DNA of 64,000 nucleotides from an uncultured Odoribacter sp. (lineage in GTDB: Bacteria > Bacteroidota > Bacteroidia > Bacteroidales > Marinifilaceae): NCBI GenBank assembly GCA_944321145.1, contig CALUKF010000003.1, forward strand, positions 53,123 through 117,122. The letters are read 5' to 3'. Position 1 is the stretch's first letter, and every line of letters starts with the position of its first letter. Under the pieces are notes generated by a model, which was not told where the DNA came from, did not search any database, and worked only from the letters and a program-made list of their open reading frames with translations. Positions 27,377-36,722 of the stretch are shown here, piece by piece. Position numbers and translations under genes: made by a program.

Positions 27377-30292
27377 TCAATACCCCGCATTTACTAAATC
27401 CGTTACACATTTATCCGCATCCCGATAAGCCATTAAAGGAATCCAATAGCGATGTTGATTAGGCTTAACCAATATAATCGCGTTTGTCTCATACACCTTG
27501 ATCATTCTCCGCACGGACAAAGAAGAGGATATTTCTTCCTCAGTCAAATGCTCCCAACAAACCTCCTCGCTGTTGTTTACAAAATTCACCGTTTGAGACG
27601 GCATGCCATATTTAAATCTCACAGCAATATAAGATTTACGGAACAGAGGAACGATGTCAGATAAATAAAAACGTTTTTCCTGACCGAAAATGGAATTTAT
27701 GGCTCCTGAAAAACAAGTTCCGTAATCACTTATGACTTCTAACAACTTTTTATAAGGAATCGGTTTTAGGATTTCAGCATTTTCTCCATTCCGCAAGAAA
27801 AATTGCTGATAATTCAACACATCATGTACAACTCTCCGTTCTTCTTCTGAAAGCATTTGCTCCATCTCCGCATCTGAATAAGGTAAATTTTCAATATCTT
27901 CCTTTTTAATTGCCGTATTCCGAATGATTAATGCCTTGCTTGAAGCAACCAAGACAAAAAACTGCAGTAGGACATGATTTCTCTTCAAATACGCAGCCAC
28001 TTTGCACAATTCCTTCTCAGAAGCACATTTGGAGCGTATGCCTGTAATTTCATTCGAAAATGGCACAAAAGCATCGTTCAATGCAAAAGGAAGCGTCGTA
28101 TTCTCTTTGATTAAGAGATTGGGAGGCTGAAACAATTCTTGCTCCAAATGCTTAAACTTCTCTTTATACCCCCCATCCACATGCGACAAATCTATTGCGC
28201 CATGAACAAAGGCGCTGTTATCCAAACTTGGAGCTCCAGCTTCCCCTTCCCGAAATAAAAAATCATCCCCCAAAACATCACGAAGCTTAGGCAATTGAGA
28301 AAATTTATCCATAATCGCCTTTATTCGCCCGCCCCCTAACAAATCGATTTTCCAGACATAAGGATTGTTTGCCGCCTCATGCTGATTCACATAGTGACAG
28401 TCATAATCGTCAATGTCAAAACGAATCCGCTCCTTAATGGCTTTTGTCCTTCTAAAAGTCAAATGCAAAATATTTCGAGTCACATCCGGCAAATCATTAC
28501 GAAGGAAAAGAGCGAGGGTGTCTACATCCGCTCCATTGTCCCACAATACCTTATTCCGTGCCAATGCCGTAAAATCCAATATTTTGACAACCTGATAATG
28601 GGAAAACAACATCTTCCGAAAAGCAGCAGCCGTCGTATTATACAACAAACCTGATGATTTCAAAATCATGCAAATCTTACCCAAAGGCGATAAAAATTCC
28701 AAGGCTTTAGCCAAAAATTTCAAAGCAATTTGCTTAGAGGGGATAGCCACTTTCTCATTCCGCATCTTTGCATGCCAAAAATCTTTTTTGACATTTTGCA
28801 AATCCCCGCTCCGCTTAAACGGAGGATTTCCAATAATCAAATCAAAACGAAGCCTTTCCAATTTCTGATAATTAGAAAGGAGATTTTTAAACCCTTCCGA
28901 CTGATACAAGCTACCTGCCTCTGAATACTCCCGGATAAAAAAATCTGCATTCAACACATTCTGTTGAGCCAAATCATCAAAATGCAACTCTGTGATAATC
29001 TGCAAAGGAGACAATTCATCGCACAACGCCAAACACAAACTAAAAGCCGCTAACCTCGTAGCCTGTTCTTCCTTGTCCATGCCATAAATGCAAGACATCA
29101 AACGCTTCAAATCAGCCAACTTGGGCTTGATTGAGAAATCCTCTTGCTGCAACCGCCACCACTGCACCAGTCGCTTAAATGCCAACACCAGAAAAATGCC
29201 CGACCCGCAAGCCGGGTCTAAGACTTTGAAACGGTCAAAATCAATCTTAGCGTAATCCTCCAAAGGCATAGCTTCATCCACTAACAAACGAGCCAAGTGA
29301 GCAGGAGTATAGTACAAACCATTATCATGCTTGTCTTCTCCCAAAAATTCTTCATACAACCGGCTGATCAATTCTACCGGCACATAACTAAATTCGTAAT
29401 AACGAATCAATTCCAAGCTCAATTGCCCCTCGCAATCAGGCGAAGCATACCCTTTTAACCCCTGAATAAGCAACGATAAATCAAGACTCCTCAATATCGT
29501 TTTTTCCTCTTCATTCCACCCAAACAAATTGCCGTTAAAATCTTTCCGCAGCTTATCCAACAACCGGATAAAGTCATCATTATTCTTCAAAACCTCTACA
29601 AAAGAATGTGCCCCGCCATACTCTCTAAAATATTTGTTTTGGAATAAACTCGCCCCGTTTTCATCCTTCCGCTCTTCCAAATATTTAATCAAAATAGATT
29701 GCACAATCAATTTATTGACAACCTTCATTTTGCTGTCATCTTTCAGTTGTGCGCAATAAACGCCCCGCAAGGCTTTTATCCATTGAATCAATATTTGGTA
29801 AGACGATGTATTTTTGAAAACAAACCGTTGGGCATTTTCTTGCTCGTCCCAAAAAGTACCGGTTTTAATCCTCACGGCAAACGAACTGTCATACACTCCC
29901 TTTACCTTATCCACCAAAGAAATAGTTTCCAAAAATACCGGTTTCTCTTTTTCTGTATGGACAGTACAGTCTATGATTTTTATCTCCGTCCTAAAAAACA
30001 AGCAGACCAACGGCACAATACCGCTACTCCATATCTTTTTCTGCAAATCAGCCGCCACCTTTTCATCATAATCTACAGCAGTAAAATCATAGATATAGAT
30101 TTGAGGCTTATAATATCTCCCCCTCTCTAAACCAAAGAATACAGCATCAGGATGAAATTTTTGCGCAGCATGCAAATGAAATTTCAATTGCAAATCAGAA
30201 ACCTGAAATCCTGATTTACAACTAAAAAGACACCTTCCAAGTTCTTGCTCAAACCCAAGCGCTCTCAATCCTGACTTTAAACAATCCTCCAT
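27377..30292 (-). CDS. Eco57I-type N6-adenine DNA methylase
   Basis: A 971-residue protein with the amino-methyltransferase motif I DPACGSGIF near residue 359, a YYTPAHLARLLVDEA block before it, and the catalytic motif IV IGNPPF near residue 489. It therefore transfers a methyl group from SAM to adenine N6. The first 300 residues form an unknown N-terminal domain, with PDAVFF and KPQIYIYDF, which may be a degenerate nuclease fold. The last 300 residues should hold target recognition, as in type IIG enzymes and PglX. No separate specificity subunit is adjacent. The downstream gene supplies a PD-(D/E)XK protein. This fits a two-gene restriction-modification or related defence unit. Confidence 0.82.
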   Translation of the reverse strand: MEDCLKSGLRALGFEQELGRCLFSCKSGFQVSDLQLKFHLHAAQKFHPDAVFFGLERGRYYKPQIYIYDFTAVDYDEKVAADLQKKIWSSGIVPLVCLFFRTEIKIIDCTVHTEKEKPVFLETISLVDKVKGVYDSSFAVRIKTGTFWDEQENAQRFVFKNTSSYQILIQWIKALRGVYCAQLKDDSKMKVVNKLIVQSILIKYLEERKDENGASLFQNKYFREYGGAHSFVEVLKNNDDFIRLLDKLRKDFNGNLFGWNEEEKTILRSLDLSLLIQGLKGYASPDCEGQLSLELIRYYEFSYVPVELISRLYEEFLGEDKHDNGLYYTPAHLARLLVDEAMPLEDYAKIDFDRFKVLDPACGSGIFLVLAFKRLVQWWRLQQEDFSIKPKLADLKRLMSCIYGMDKEEQATRLAAFSLCLALCDELSPLQIITELHFDDLAQQNVLNADFFIREYSEAGSLYQSEGFKNLLSNYQKLERLRFDLIIGNPPFKRSGDLQNVKKDFWHAKMRNEKVAIPSKQIALKFLAKALEFLSPLGKICMILKSSGLLYNTTAAAFRKMLFSHYQVVKILDFTALARNKVLWDNGADVDTLALFLRNDLPDVTRNILHLTFRRTKAIKERIRFDIDDYDCHYVNQHEAANNPYVWKIDLLGGGRIKAIMDKFSQLPKLRDVLGDDFLFREGEAGAPSLDNSAFVHGAIDLSHVDGGYKEKFKHLEQELFQPPNLLIKENTTLPFALNDAFVPFSNEITGIRSKCASEKELCKVAAYLKRNHVLLQFFVLVASSKALIIRNTAIKKEDIENLPYSDAEMEQMLSEEERRVVHDVLNYQQFFLRNGENAEILKPIPYKKLLEVISDYGTCFSGAINSIFGQEKRFYLSDIVPLFRKSYIAVRFKYGMPSQTVNFVNNSEEVCWEHLTEEEISSSLSVRRMIKVYETNAIILVKPNQHRYWIPLMAYRDADKCVTDLVNAGY

Positions 30293-30320
30293 ATTCCGTT
30301 TTATTCGAACTAACTATTTG

Positions 30321-30328
30321 CAAAGATA
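30321..30328 (-). promoter_or_regulatory. -7 box for the methylase operon
   Basis: TATCTTTG on the minus strand, 28 nt before the ATG, matches TAnnTTTG. A -33 box at the right distance is not clear. Confidence 0.45.
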
Positions 30329-30401
30329 CAACTTTCTACCCAATATCCGCTTTCCCGCTGTAAAAAATAATGACATGACAACATCTGCCTACAATCCGCC
30401 T

Positions 30402-30534
30402 CCTATCCCCTCCTTAGTTGGTCTCTACTTGTCCCGCCGATTCTCCATACATAGCTTGTACTTTCCGTAGTGGCAACCACGGGAGCCTTGGAGAATCACC
30501 GAAGAACCAGCGGGACAAGCAGGGAGGGAATAGG
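30402..30534. repeat. 133-nt imperfect palindrome (MITE-like or structured RNA)
   Basis: The left arm (30402-30446) and right arm (30489-30534) share CTTGTCCCGC/GCGGGACAAG and GATTCTCC/GGAGAATC in the same order, plus CCTAT-CCCTCC/GGGAGGGAATAGG at the outer ends. The centre forms a small hairpin, GTGG-CAA-CCAC. Arms are broken by unequal inserts. No open frame crosses it. It lies in the 306-nt gap between the methylase promoter and the propeller gene at 30599. Confidence 0.6.
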
Positions 30535-30598
30535 GAGCGAACAACTGCATCACATCGAAAATATGGCAAGGCAAAAACATTTAACTTCTACAAGTTAG

Positions 30599-31705
30599 TC
30601 ACTTCAGATAAGCAAAGACAATCACTGGGTTGGAATTTTCATTGATCTGTTGGACGAACTGCTCGAACACAGGGGAAACAGGGCTTTGCTGTTCTTGGCA
30701 ATATTCATAGCTGCTCAGTATGCTGAACGCATCCACCGCAGTCGCTATTCGAGTCGTGTCAAAATAGCTGTTAGAGGAAATTAAAAAGGGAATCTGGTCA
30801 ATATCGTTGTCAAAAAACTTAGAAAGACGGAATTCACCGGTTTGCCTGTTTTGAACCGCATTCACCAAAGAGCCCTGCCGGAAAAAAGAGAAGAGCAAGA
30901 AATGCTGCGTGAATTTGACATCCCCCACGCCGTAACAATAACGGGTTTGCTCAAGACGGGAGGAGTTAATCAACCTTTGCGGAAGTTTATCTTTCCCAAA
31001 ATCAACAGAATAATAAGGCTGGAGTTTTTCATTTTGAAAATGATAAATAGTATCGTTTCCATAAGCAGAATACAAAATAAATTCGCCATTGTAGGAGAAA
31101 TTTTGATAGCCGGAAAAATTGGCAAGAAAATCTTTTTTCCAAAAACTATATTTCTTGTCCCCGACACCAATAACCAAGTTGGGCAGGTAATCGCTGTCGA
31201 TATAAAAAGCCAAGGTGTCCCCGACATGGATAAATGCATCACATCCCTCCTCCCAAGCAGGTATTTCCCCAATAAAATTGCCGGAAGCAGTATAACGCAA
31301 TATCTTTTCTTTCCCGGAATCATAAATCTCAATGATCGAATCCTGATACACGCAAAAATCTTCAGCGGACAAATATTCCCCAGGTCCCCGCCCCCTAAAC
31401 CCAATGCGGTGCAAAAACCTGCCCACCGCATCAAATTTAAAGAGAGAATGGGATCCAATGCCATCCAGCACATAAATATTACCAGCTCTGTCAACGGCTA
31501 TTTTTTTGACTTCTTGCAACAGGCAAGAATCACGAGTCTCCAACGGCACATACTTCAAAGAATCACAAAAAAACGACAACGGAATCCCTTCCCCGTCAAT
31601 CGCATTTGCATCCACACAGATTCTTGGGAAGTTTTCTGCTTCCTGCCGGCTGCAACTATAAAAACAAAACGCAGCTACGATCGATAAAACAATATACCTG
31701 TACAT
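30599..31705 (-). CDS. Six-bladed beta-propeller lipoprotein
   Basis: A 368-residue lipoprotein (lipobox CFYSCSRQ) of the six-bladed beta-propeller family, the first of seven paralogues here and the only one on the minus strand. Hallmarks are YVPLETRDSCLL, VDRAGNIYVLDG, FDAVGRFLHRIG and GRGPGEY within the first 140 residues, and a terminal SNPVIVFAYLK. These proteins likely bind or present peptides outside the inner membrane. It is divergent from the following array, with promoter copy C between. Confidence 0.85.
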   Translation of the reverse strand: MYRYIVLSIVAAFCFYSCSRQEAENFPRICVDANAIDGEGIPLSFFCDSLKYVPLETRDSCLLQEVKKIAVDRAGNIYVLDGIGSHSLFKFDAVGRFLHRIGFRGRGPGEYLSAEDFCVYQDSIIEIYDSGKEKILRYTASGNFIGEIPAWEEGCDAFIHVGDTLAFYIDSDYLPNLVIGVGDKKYSFWKKDFLANFSGYQNFSYNGEFILYSAYGNDTIYHFQNEKLQPYYSVDFGKDKLPQRLINSSRLEQTRYCYGVGDVKFTQHFLLFSFFRQGSLVNAVQNRQTGEFRLSKFFDNDIDQIPFLISSNSYFDTTRIATAVDAFSILSSYEYCQEQQSPVSPVFEQFVQQINENSNPVIVFAYLK

Positions 31706-31790
31706 GGCACTCTTTCATTTGCTGCACAAAATTATAAAATAATGCCCCCCACCATTGCCCAACGCCCTTTTTAATGCCAGTTTACGAATA

Positions 31791-31836
31791 TTTAACACAG
31801 GTAGAACCACCCTTTTGTAGCACCTTGTTGTCATTA
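31791..31836 (+). promoter_or_regulatory. 46-nt conserved promoter element, copy C
   Basis: Plus strand, TTTAAC to TTGTTGTCATTA, with AACCACCCTTTT as the upstream block. The ATG follows 46 nt later at 31883. The leader begins with AAAAACGATTGC, shared with copy D. Confidence 0.75.
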
Positions 31837-31882
31837 GATAAAAACGATTGCAATAAACGATGTAGAACCAAAAAGTAAAAAT

Positions 31883-33064
31883 ATGAAACGAAAAATCAGA
31901 AGTTTATCAGAGAAAATCTCTGTTGCACTTTTCCTATTGCTGTGCTTTGCTTGTCACAAGCAAATAAACTACAATCATTTGGACACCATCACAGGATACG
32001 ACAACGATGTTTTAGCAAACGGCGAAGGAATCAATATCGCTTCTTTCCGGATAATACCTTTGGAACTAACTGATGAAAGTATTTTGGGCGTGATAAATAA
32101 AGTAGAAGCCATAGACAGTTTTTTTGTCGTCCATAGCGGGAACGACCTATTCTGTTTCAATCTACAAGGACAATACCAATGGCATTACGGAGAATCAGGG
32201 CGAGGCAGCCAAGAATACATGAGATTGAATACTTTTTACATTGACCGACAAAAAAAGACGGTTAATCTCATTGATGAATTTTTAGGCAAAATCTTGACTT
32301 ATAATTTGCGAGGAGAATTTTTGTCGGAAAAAGCATACGACAACAAGTTGTTTTACATGTTGCACAATGCTTCGCTAATCGACGGGCACTCCTTATTATG
32401 TGAACATTACGTGTATGGCAATTTTAATACCATTTACTCTCTGGTGAATTTAAACACCGAAAACCAAACGCCCCTTTTTAAATCCGGCCTACAATCCGAA
32501 GGCGTTGCCATGCCGATTGGGCAAACGCCTTTTTCCCTACATCCGGGCTGCAAGTTGCTGGTTCCTTTTGACAACAAAATTTATACTTATGACAGCCTGC
32601 ATTTAAAGCCTGTCCAAATCATCGAAACGAAGCGCAAATTAGTTTCTCCAAAACAATTGGAAGCAGTCAAAGATTTTTCAATCATAACTTACTTTGATAC
32701 AGAGCAACGGAGCGATTTTGCCGGTTTCAAAGATATATGCGAGACAAACGACTACCTGCTGCTGAATGAAGCAGGCGCAAACCAATATTTTCTGATTGAC
32801 AAGACGGAAAAATCTGGCAGCCGTTACAGTTATGGAGTCGAGGAAAAATCAAGGTTTCTGCCACTGATCAACATCTTTGCCGCTTGGCAGAATAATTTCA
32901 TTGGGAAAGCCTCTGCTTTTGAATTGCAAGACATTGCCACCAAAATTCCTGAGAATACGGGGAATCAATATTTGCAGGCTTTGCGTGCAACCGGCAAAGC
33001 CATAGAAGCAGACGCTAATCCCTGCCTATTACTTTATACATTGAAAAAACAACCTGCAAAATAA
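31883..33064 (+). CDS. Six-bladed beta-propeller lipoprotein
   Basis: A 393-residue lipoprotein (LLLCFACHKQ) in the propeller family. It has RIIPLELTDESILG, YQWHYGESGRGSQEYMR (the GRGPGEY site with two changes) and the C-terminal ADANPCLLLYTLKKQ. It is the most diverged member of the array. It is the first gene after promoter copy C and is followed by the next propeller at 5 nt, so the array is likely transcribed from this promoter. Confidence 0.85.
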   Translation: MKRKIRSLSEKISVALFLLLCFACHKQINYNHLDTITGYDNDVLANGEGINIASFRIIPLELTDESILGVINKVEAIDSFFVVHSGNDLFCFNLQGQYQWHYGESGRGSQEYMRLNTFYIDRQKKTVNLIDEFLGKILTYNLRGEFLSEKAYDNKLFYMLHNASLIDGHSLLCEHYVYGNFNTIYSLVNLNTENQTPLFKSGLQSEGVAMPIGQTPFSLHPGCKLLVPFDNKIYTYDSLHLKPVQIIETKRKLVSPKQLEAVKDFSIITYFDTEQRSDFAGFKDICETNDYLLLNEAGANQYFLIDKTEKSGSRYSYGVEEKSRFLPLINIFAAWQNNFIGKASAFELQDIATKIPENTGNQYLQALRATGKAIEADANPCLLLYTLKKQPAK

Positions 33065-33069
33065 AAGTT

Positions 33070-34227
33070 ATGAATAAAATAAAGAGAAGTCTGTATTGCA
33101 TGTTATGGGTTTTGGCATTAGGGGCTTGCAATAGCCAGCCGGAAGTGAAATCCATTTCTTTTGATTTGAATGGGGAAGTACAAGACATCCACCAAACCGA
33201 TTTATTTTCCGGTTTTCAAATCATTCCACTGGAAACACGGGATTCCGTATTAATCGGGGATATTGATAAGGTCGTGGTCTGGAACGACCGGATATTTGTA
33301 GCAGGATACTGGGACATTAAAACAGTATATGCGTTTGATTTGAAGGGACATTTCTTAGGGCAAGTAGGCAAACCGGGGCGTGGTGCAGGAGAATATTTGC
33401 AATTGTTTGACCTATTCGTAGACCCCAGGACAGAGCGGTTGAATTTGGTTTCCAGAATAGATCAGAAATTGTTTGAATATGATGTAAACGATTTTCATCT
33501 CATCCGAATCCGGCATTTGCCCAAAGCTTTTAAACAAATTATTCCTTGGCAAGATGGCTTTGTGGGTTATATGGCCAATTACTCCCAAGACCGGAATGAG
33601 CCTTATAATTTGTGGCGGTTAGATTCTTCCCTAAAGATTGTTGACAATGCCATGCCTATAGTTACAGGTTGGGAAAGCATATCAACCAGTATGCAGGAAA
33701 TATCCTCCTATCAAAATTCATTGTATTACATTGCGCCTACGGATTTCAATATTTACCGTTATGCAAATGACACCGTGGAAATTGACCATCGGGTGGATTT
33801 TGGGAAAGCCCATCTTCCGGAAGAACAGATATCACACGACAGATTACATGAACTAAACCCTTGGTCAATCACTTACGTTAGCAGCATAGACATTTTCCAA
33901 GAATTGCCGGACTATCACATTTATCAGATTACCCATAATGGACAGAACCGACTATGCCTTTTTCACAAGCAAAGTGGAAAGGAAATGGTTTGCGAATTAA
34001 CGACATACGACAAAGATTATTTTGTCCCTTTCGGGCATCCCATCAATACCACCTCAGAACACTTCATCACGTTTGTTGAAGCAGCCCGCATACATGAGAT
34101 TTTAAAAGGCACAAACGGCTATGTCAATTTCGAGGAGAAATATCCGGCACAAATTCAACGCATGCGGGAAATATTGCCGGACATCGCCGAGGACGACAAT
34201 CCTTGCATCATATTGTGGAAATTCTAA
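33070..34227 (+). CDS. Six-bladed beta-propeller lipoprotein
   Basis: A 385-residue lipoprotein (LALGACNSQ). Family motifs are FQIIPLETRDSVLIG, GHFLGQVGKPGRGAGEYLQ and the end AEDDNPCIILWKF. It is complete, with six expected blades. The stop is followed by the orphan C-terminal end of another family member (34241-34333), which suggests recombination within the array. Confidence 0.87.
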   Translation: MNKIKRSLYCMLWVLALGACNSQPEVKSISFDLNGEVQDIHQTDLFSGFQIIPLETRDSVLIGDIDKVVVWNDRIFVAGYWDIKTVYAFDLKGHFLGQVGKPGRGAGEYLQLFDLFVDPRTERLNLVSRIDQKLFEYDVNDFHLIRIRHLPKAFKQIIPWQDGFVGYMANYSQDRNEPYNLWRLDSSLKIVDNAMPIVTGWESISTSMQEISSYQNSLYYIAPTDFNIYRYANDTVEIDHRVDFGKAHLPEEQISHDRLHELNPWSITYVSSIDIFQELPDYHIYQITHNGQNRLCLFHKQSGKEMVCELTTYDKDYFVPFGHPINTTSEHFITFVEAARIHEILKGTNGYVNFEEKYPAQIQRMREILPDIAEDDNPCIILWKF

Positions 34228-34240
34228 ATCTTGGTTTTAA

Positions 34241-34333
34241 GGCAATGGATTGGGTTCTGTGCTGTCCATGCATTTAGAAGCCAATCCGGTACTGATAACT
34301 TATTATTTAAAACGAGACAAAACTGTAAAATAA
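34241..34333 (+). pseudogene. Remnant C-terminus of a beta-propeller lipoprotein gene
   Basis: A 30-codon open frame between stop codons with no start of its own near the 5' end. Its translation ends LEANPVLITYYLKRDK, which matches the family C-terminal pattern NPVLxxYxLK seen in every intact paralogue. The rest of the gene is missing. It looks like the scar of a deletion between tandem copies. Confidence 0.65.
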
Positions 34334-34346
34334 AAAAAGGATAGAA

Positions 34347-35516
34347 ATGATATGGATTTACTTACACCAGCAAATTAAAACATGGTTTGGGATGGCTATT
34401 CTTGCCATTGCATTGGCAGGCTGCCAAACAACGCCGGAGGCAGAAAATCGCATTGCCGTGGATTTGGACACCTGGCAAGAAAGTTTTGACTTAACCCAAT
34501 TGATAGACACGAGTTTTTACGACATTATCCCATTAGAAACCGACAGCACTTGCCTGATTGGAGAAATATCCGACCTGTTTTTTGACGGCAACCACTTTTA
34601 TGTCGTCGACAAAATAAGTGGGAGCATTTTCGGATTTGACCGGCAGGGCAAATTCCTTTTCAAAATCCACCAATTGGGACGCGGATCCGGGGAGTATGCT
34701 GACTTGACAGGCGTTTGCTTTACCGGGGAGCGATTTTACATTTACGATCCCAGCTTAGAAAAACTGCTTACTTTCGATGCCCAAGGGCATTTTATGGAGG
34801 AACACAACGTGCCGGGGATTTGGGCTTTTGACATTTTTGTCTTCCATGACCGCATTTATTATTGGAATGAATGGGAGTCAACGAACCAAGGGTGCTATCT
34901 TTTGTATTCCACTGATTTGCAGGGAGGAAATTTGCAAAAAATGCTACCGTTCCCGGAAAAAGAAAGTAGAAGCGGCTGGACGGAATGTTCCCCATTTTAT
35001 TCATTGACAGATGAACGGGCTGCCGTCATTTATTCTTCCAATGACACGCTGTATTGCTTGGATTCCAAAGGCAGGATGCAAAAATATTATTTCGACTTCG
35101 GGAAATACAAAATGCCTGCGGCATACGCCCGGAAATCCGCCATAGAACTATTGAAATTAAAAGCCTTTGACAAATACACATCAGGCTTAAACGGGATATG
35201 GGAAACGAAAAACTATTTCTTTGCAGAGATTATGAATCCTGAACGCTGCTTGGTTTTCAACAAAGAAACCCAAGAAATATCTGTCGTGAAACGCCTTGAC
35301 CTTTCTGCTTTTATTGGATTAGGACCTTGGTTCTGCCGGCATGGGCATTTGATTTGCTACCATCCGAGTTATACCCTAATTGGCACATACGACTCGTACA
35401 AAAATTCAGATGTCCCTGCCAACTATAAATCTTTATTGCAAGAAAAAGTGGGGAATCTAAATGAAAACGACAATCCGGTACTATTCTTATACAAATTAAA
35501 AAGCAATGAATATTAA
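34347..35516 (+). CDS. Six-bladed beta-propeller lipoprotein
   Basis: A 389-residue lipoprotein (lipobox IALAGCQTT) preceded by a 10-residue leader. It has DIIPLETDSTCLIG, GKFLFKIHQLGRGSGEYAD and the ending ENDNPVLFLYKLK. The 3' end overlaps the next gene by 11 nt, so translation is coupled. Confidence 0.88.
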   Translation: MIWIYLHQQIKTWFGMAILAIALAGCQTTPEAENRIAVDLDTWQESFDLTQLIDTSFYDIIPLETDSTCLIGEISDLFFDGNHFYVVDKISGSIFGFDRQGKFLFKIHQLGRGSGEYADLTGVCFTGERFYIYDPSLEKLLTFDAQGHFMEEHNVPGIWAFDIFVFHDRIYYWNEWESTNQGCYLLYSTDLQGGNLQKMLPFPEKESRSGWTECSPFYSLTDERAAVIYSSNDTLYCLDSKGRMQKYYFDFGKYKMPAAYARKSAIELLKLKAFDKYTSGLNGIWETKNYFFAEIMNPERCLVFNKETQEISVVKRLDLSAFIGLGPWFCRHGHLICYHPSYTLIGTYDSYKNSDVPANYKSLLQEKVGNLNENDNPVLFLYKLKSNEY

Positions 35517-36684
35517 ACACATAAATACAATGAAAACAAAAAACATGGCTTCAGTCAAAGGCTGGCTAAAAACAGCTATCACTTTTGCTATTTTGTTGGC
35601 AGGCTGCCAGCAAAGTCCCGAAGGCGGCAAGAAAATCGTTTTGGATTTGGAACAAGATGGAATGAATGAAACAGAATTTTTAGAATTGATCACGGACCTG
35701 CAACTGATTCCTTTGGAAACCTCGGATTCTGCCCTGATTCATTTTTACGACAAATTGTATATCAACGAACAAGGCATTTATGTCTTAGACAATATTGAGA
35801 AAACCCTTTTTATATTTAATCCGGACGGCAGTTTCCGCTCCAAATTGTGCAGGGTGGGACGGGCTCCAGGAGAATACATGGACCTTGATGACTTTAAGGT
35901 CGACGAAAACGGGCATCTCTTCCTTTATGAAGGCGGCATCGGGAATTTGCATGAATACGACGCGCAAGGTAATTTCGTACAAAAAACCACATTGGTCTGC
36001 GGAGAAGAATTTGACCGGACAGAAAATGGCTATGTAGTCTACAGCGGGAATTGTGAAGATTATACCCTCTACACTTTAGATAAAGAGGGGAATGTGCTTC
36101 AGCAATACCTTTCGACAGAAAACACGCTGCCTTTCCACTTTCATCCCAACGGCGGGATGGTGCAAAGCGGCGAACGCTTGCTTTTTGCCCCGATGTTCGA
36201 TTATACCATTTATGAAGTCAGCGGCGACACGTGCATCCCCCGTTACACATTTGATTTCTTAGCCGACAATCTGCCAGCAGACATCCTGCATGATGTGCCT
36301 GACAAAGTGGAGAAACAGGGATTTATCAATTTCATCCAAAAAATGACAAAATTCCACGGCGTTGTCGGTTTGAGCAAATTCTATGCCCATGGGAAATGGT
36401 TGGGTTTTCTGGCAAAAGAAAACATTCTTATAAATACGGAGACCCATGAAGTCCATGTCCTGAATGATTTAGGAGGACCTTTGTTCGCCTTATCCGGCAA
36501 TCCTTGGTTTGTCAATGAAAAAGGGGAAATCTATACCCATGTCACAGCGTCAAACGTGATTCACGGCATACTGCCTGTTATAGATGACTATATTGACGAT
36601 TACCCTTTCTTGAAGCCATTGAAAAAACGAAAGATTCAAGAGACAGACAATGACTGGATATTTAAGGCGAAACTGAAAGAATGA
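35506..36684 (+). CDS. Six-bladed beta-propeller lipoprotein
   Basis: A 392-residue lipoprotein (ILLAGCQQS), overlapping the previous gene by 11 nt. LQLIPLETSDSALI and GSFRSKLCRVGRAPGEYMD are the family signatures. A Met nine codons in (35530) is an alternative start and gives a tighter signal peptide. It ends ETDNDWIFKAKLKE, without the NPVL motif of its paralogues. A decayed copy of this very 3' end occurs at 37956-38040. Confidence 0.86.
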   Translation: MNIKHINTMKTKNMASVKGWLKTAITFAILLAGCQQSPEGGKKIVLDLEQDGMNETEFLELITDLQLIPLETSDSALIHFYDKLYINEQGIYVLDNIEKTLFIFNPDGSFRSKLCRVGRAPGEYMDLDDFKVDENGHLFLYEGGIGNLHEYDAQGNFVQKTTLVCGEEFDRTENGYVVYSGNCEDYTLYTLDKEGNVLQQYLSTENTLPFHFHPNGGMVQSGERLLFAPMFDYTIYEVSGDTCIPRYTFDFLADNLPADILHDVPDKVEKQGFINFIQKMTKFHGVVGLSKFYAHGKWLGFLAKENILINTETHEVHVLNDLGGPLFALSGNPWFVNEKGEIYTHVTASNVIHGILPVIDDYIDDYPFLKPLKKRKIQETDNDWIFKAKLKE

Positions 36685-36722
36685 TTTTGCATGAGCTAAA
36701 ATCAATTAAATGAACAGACATC

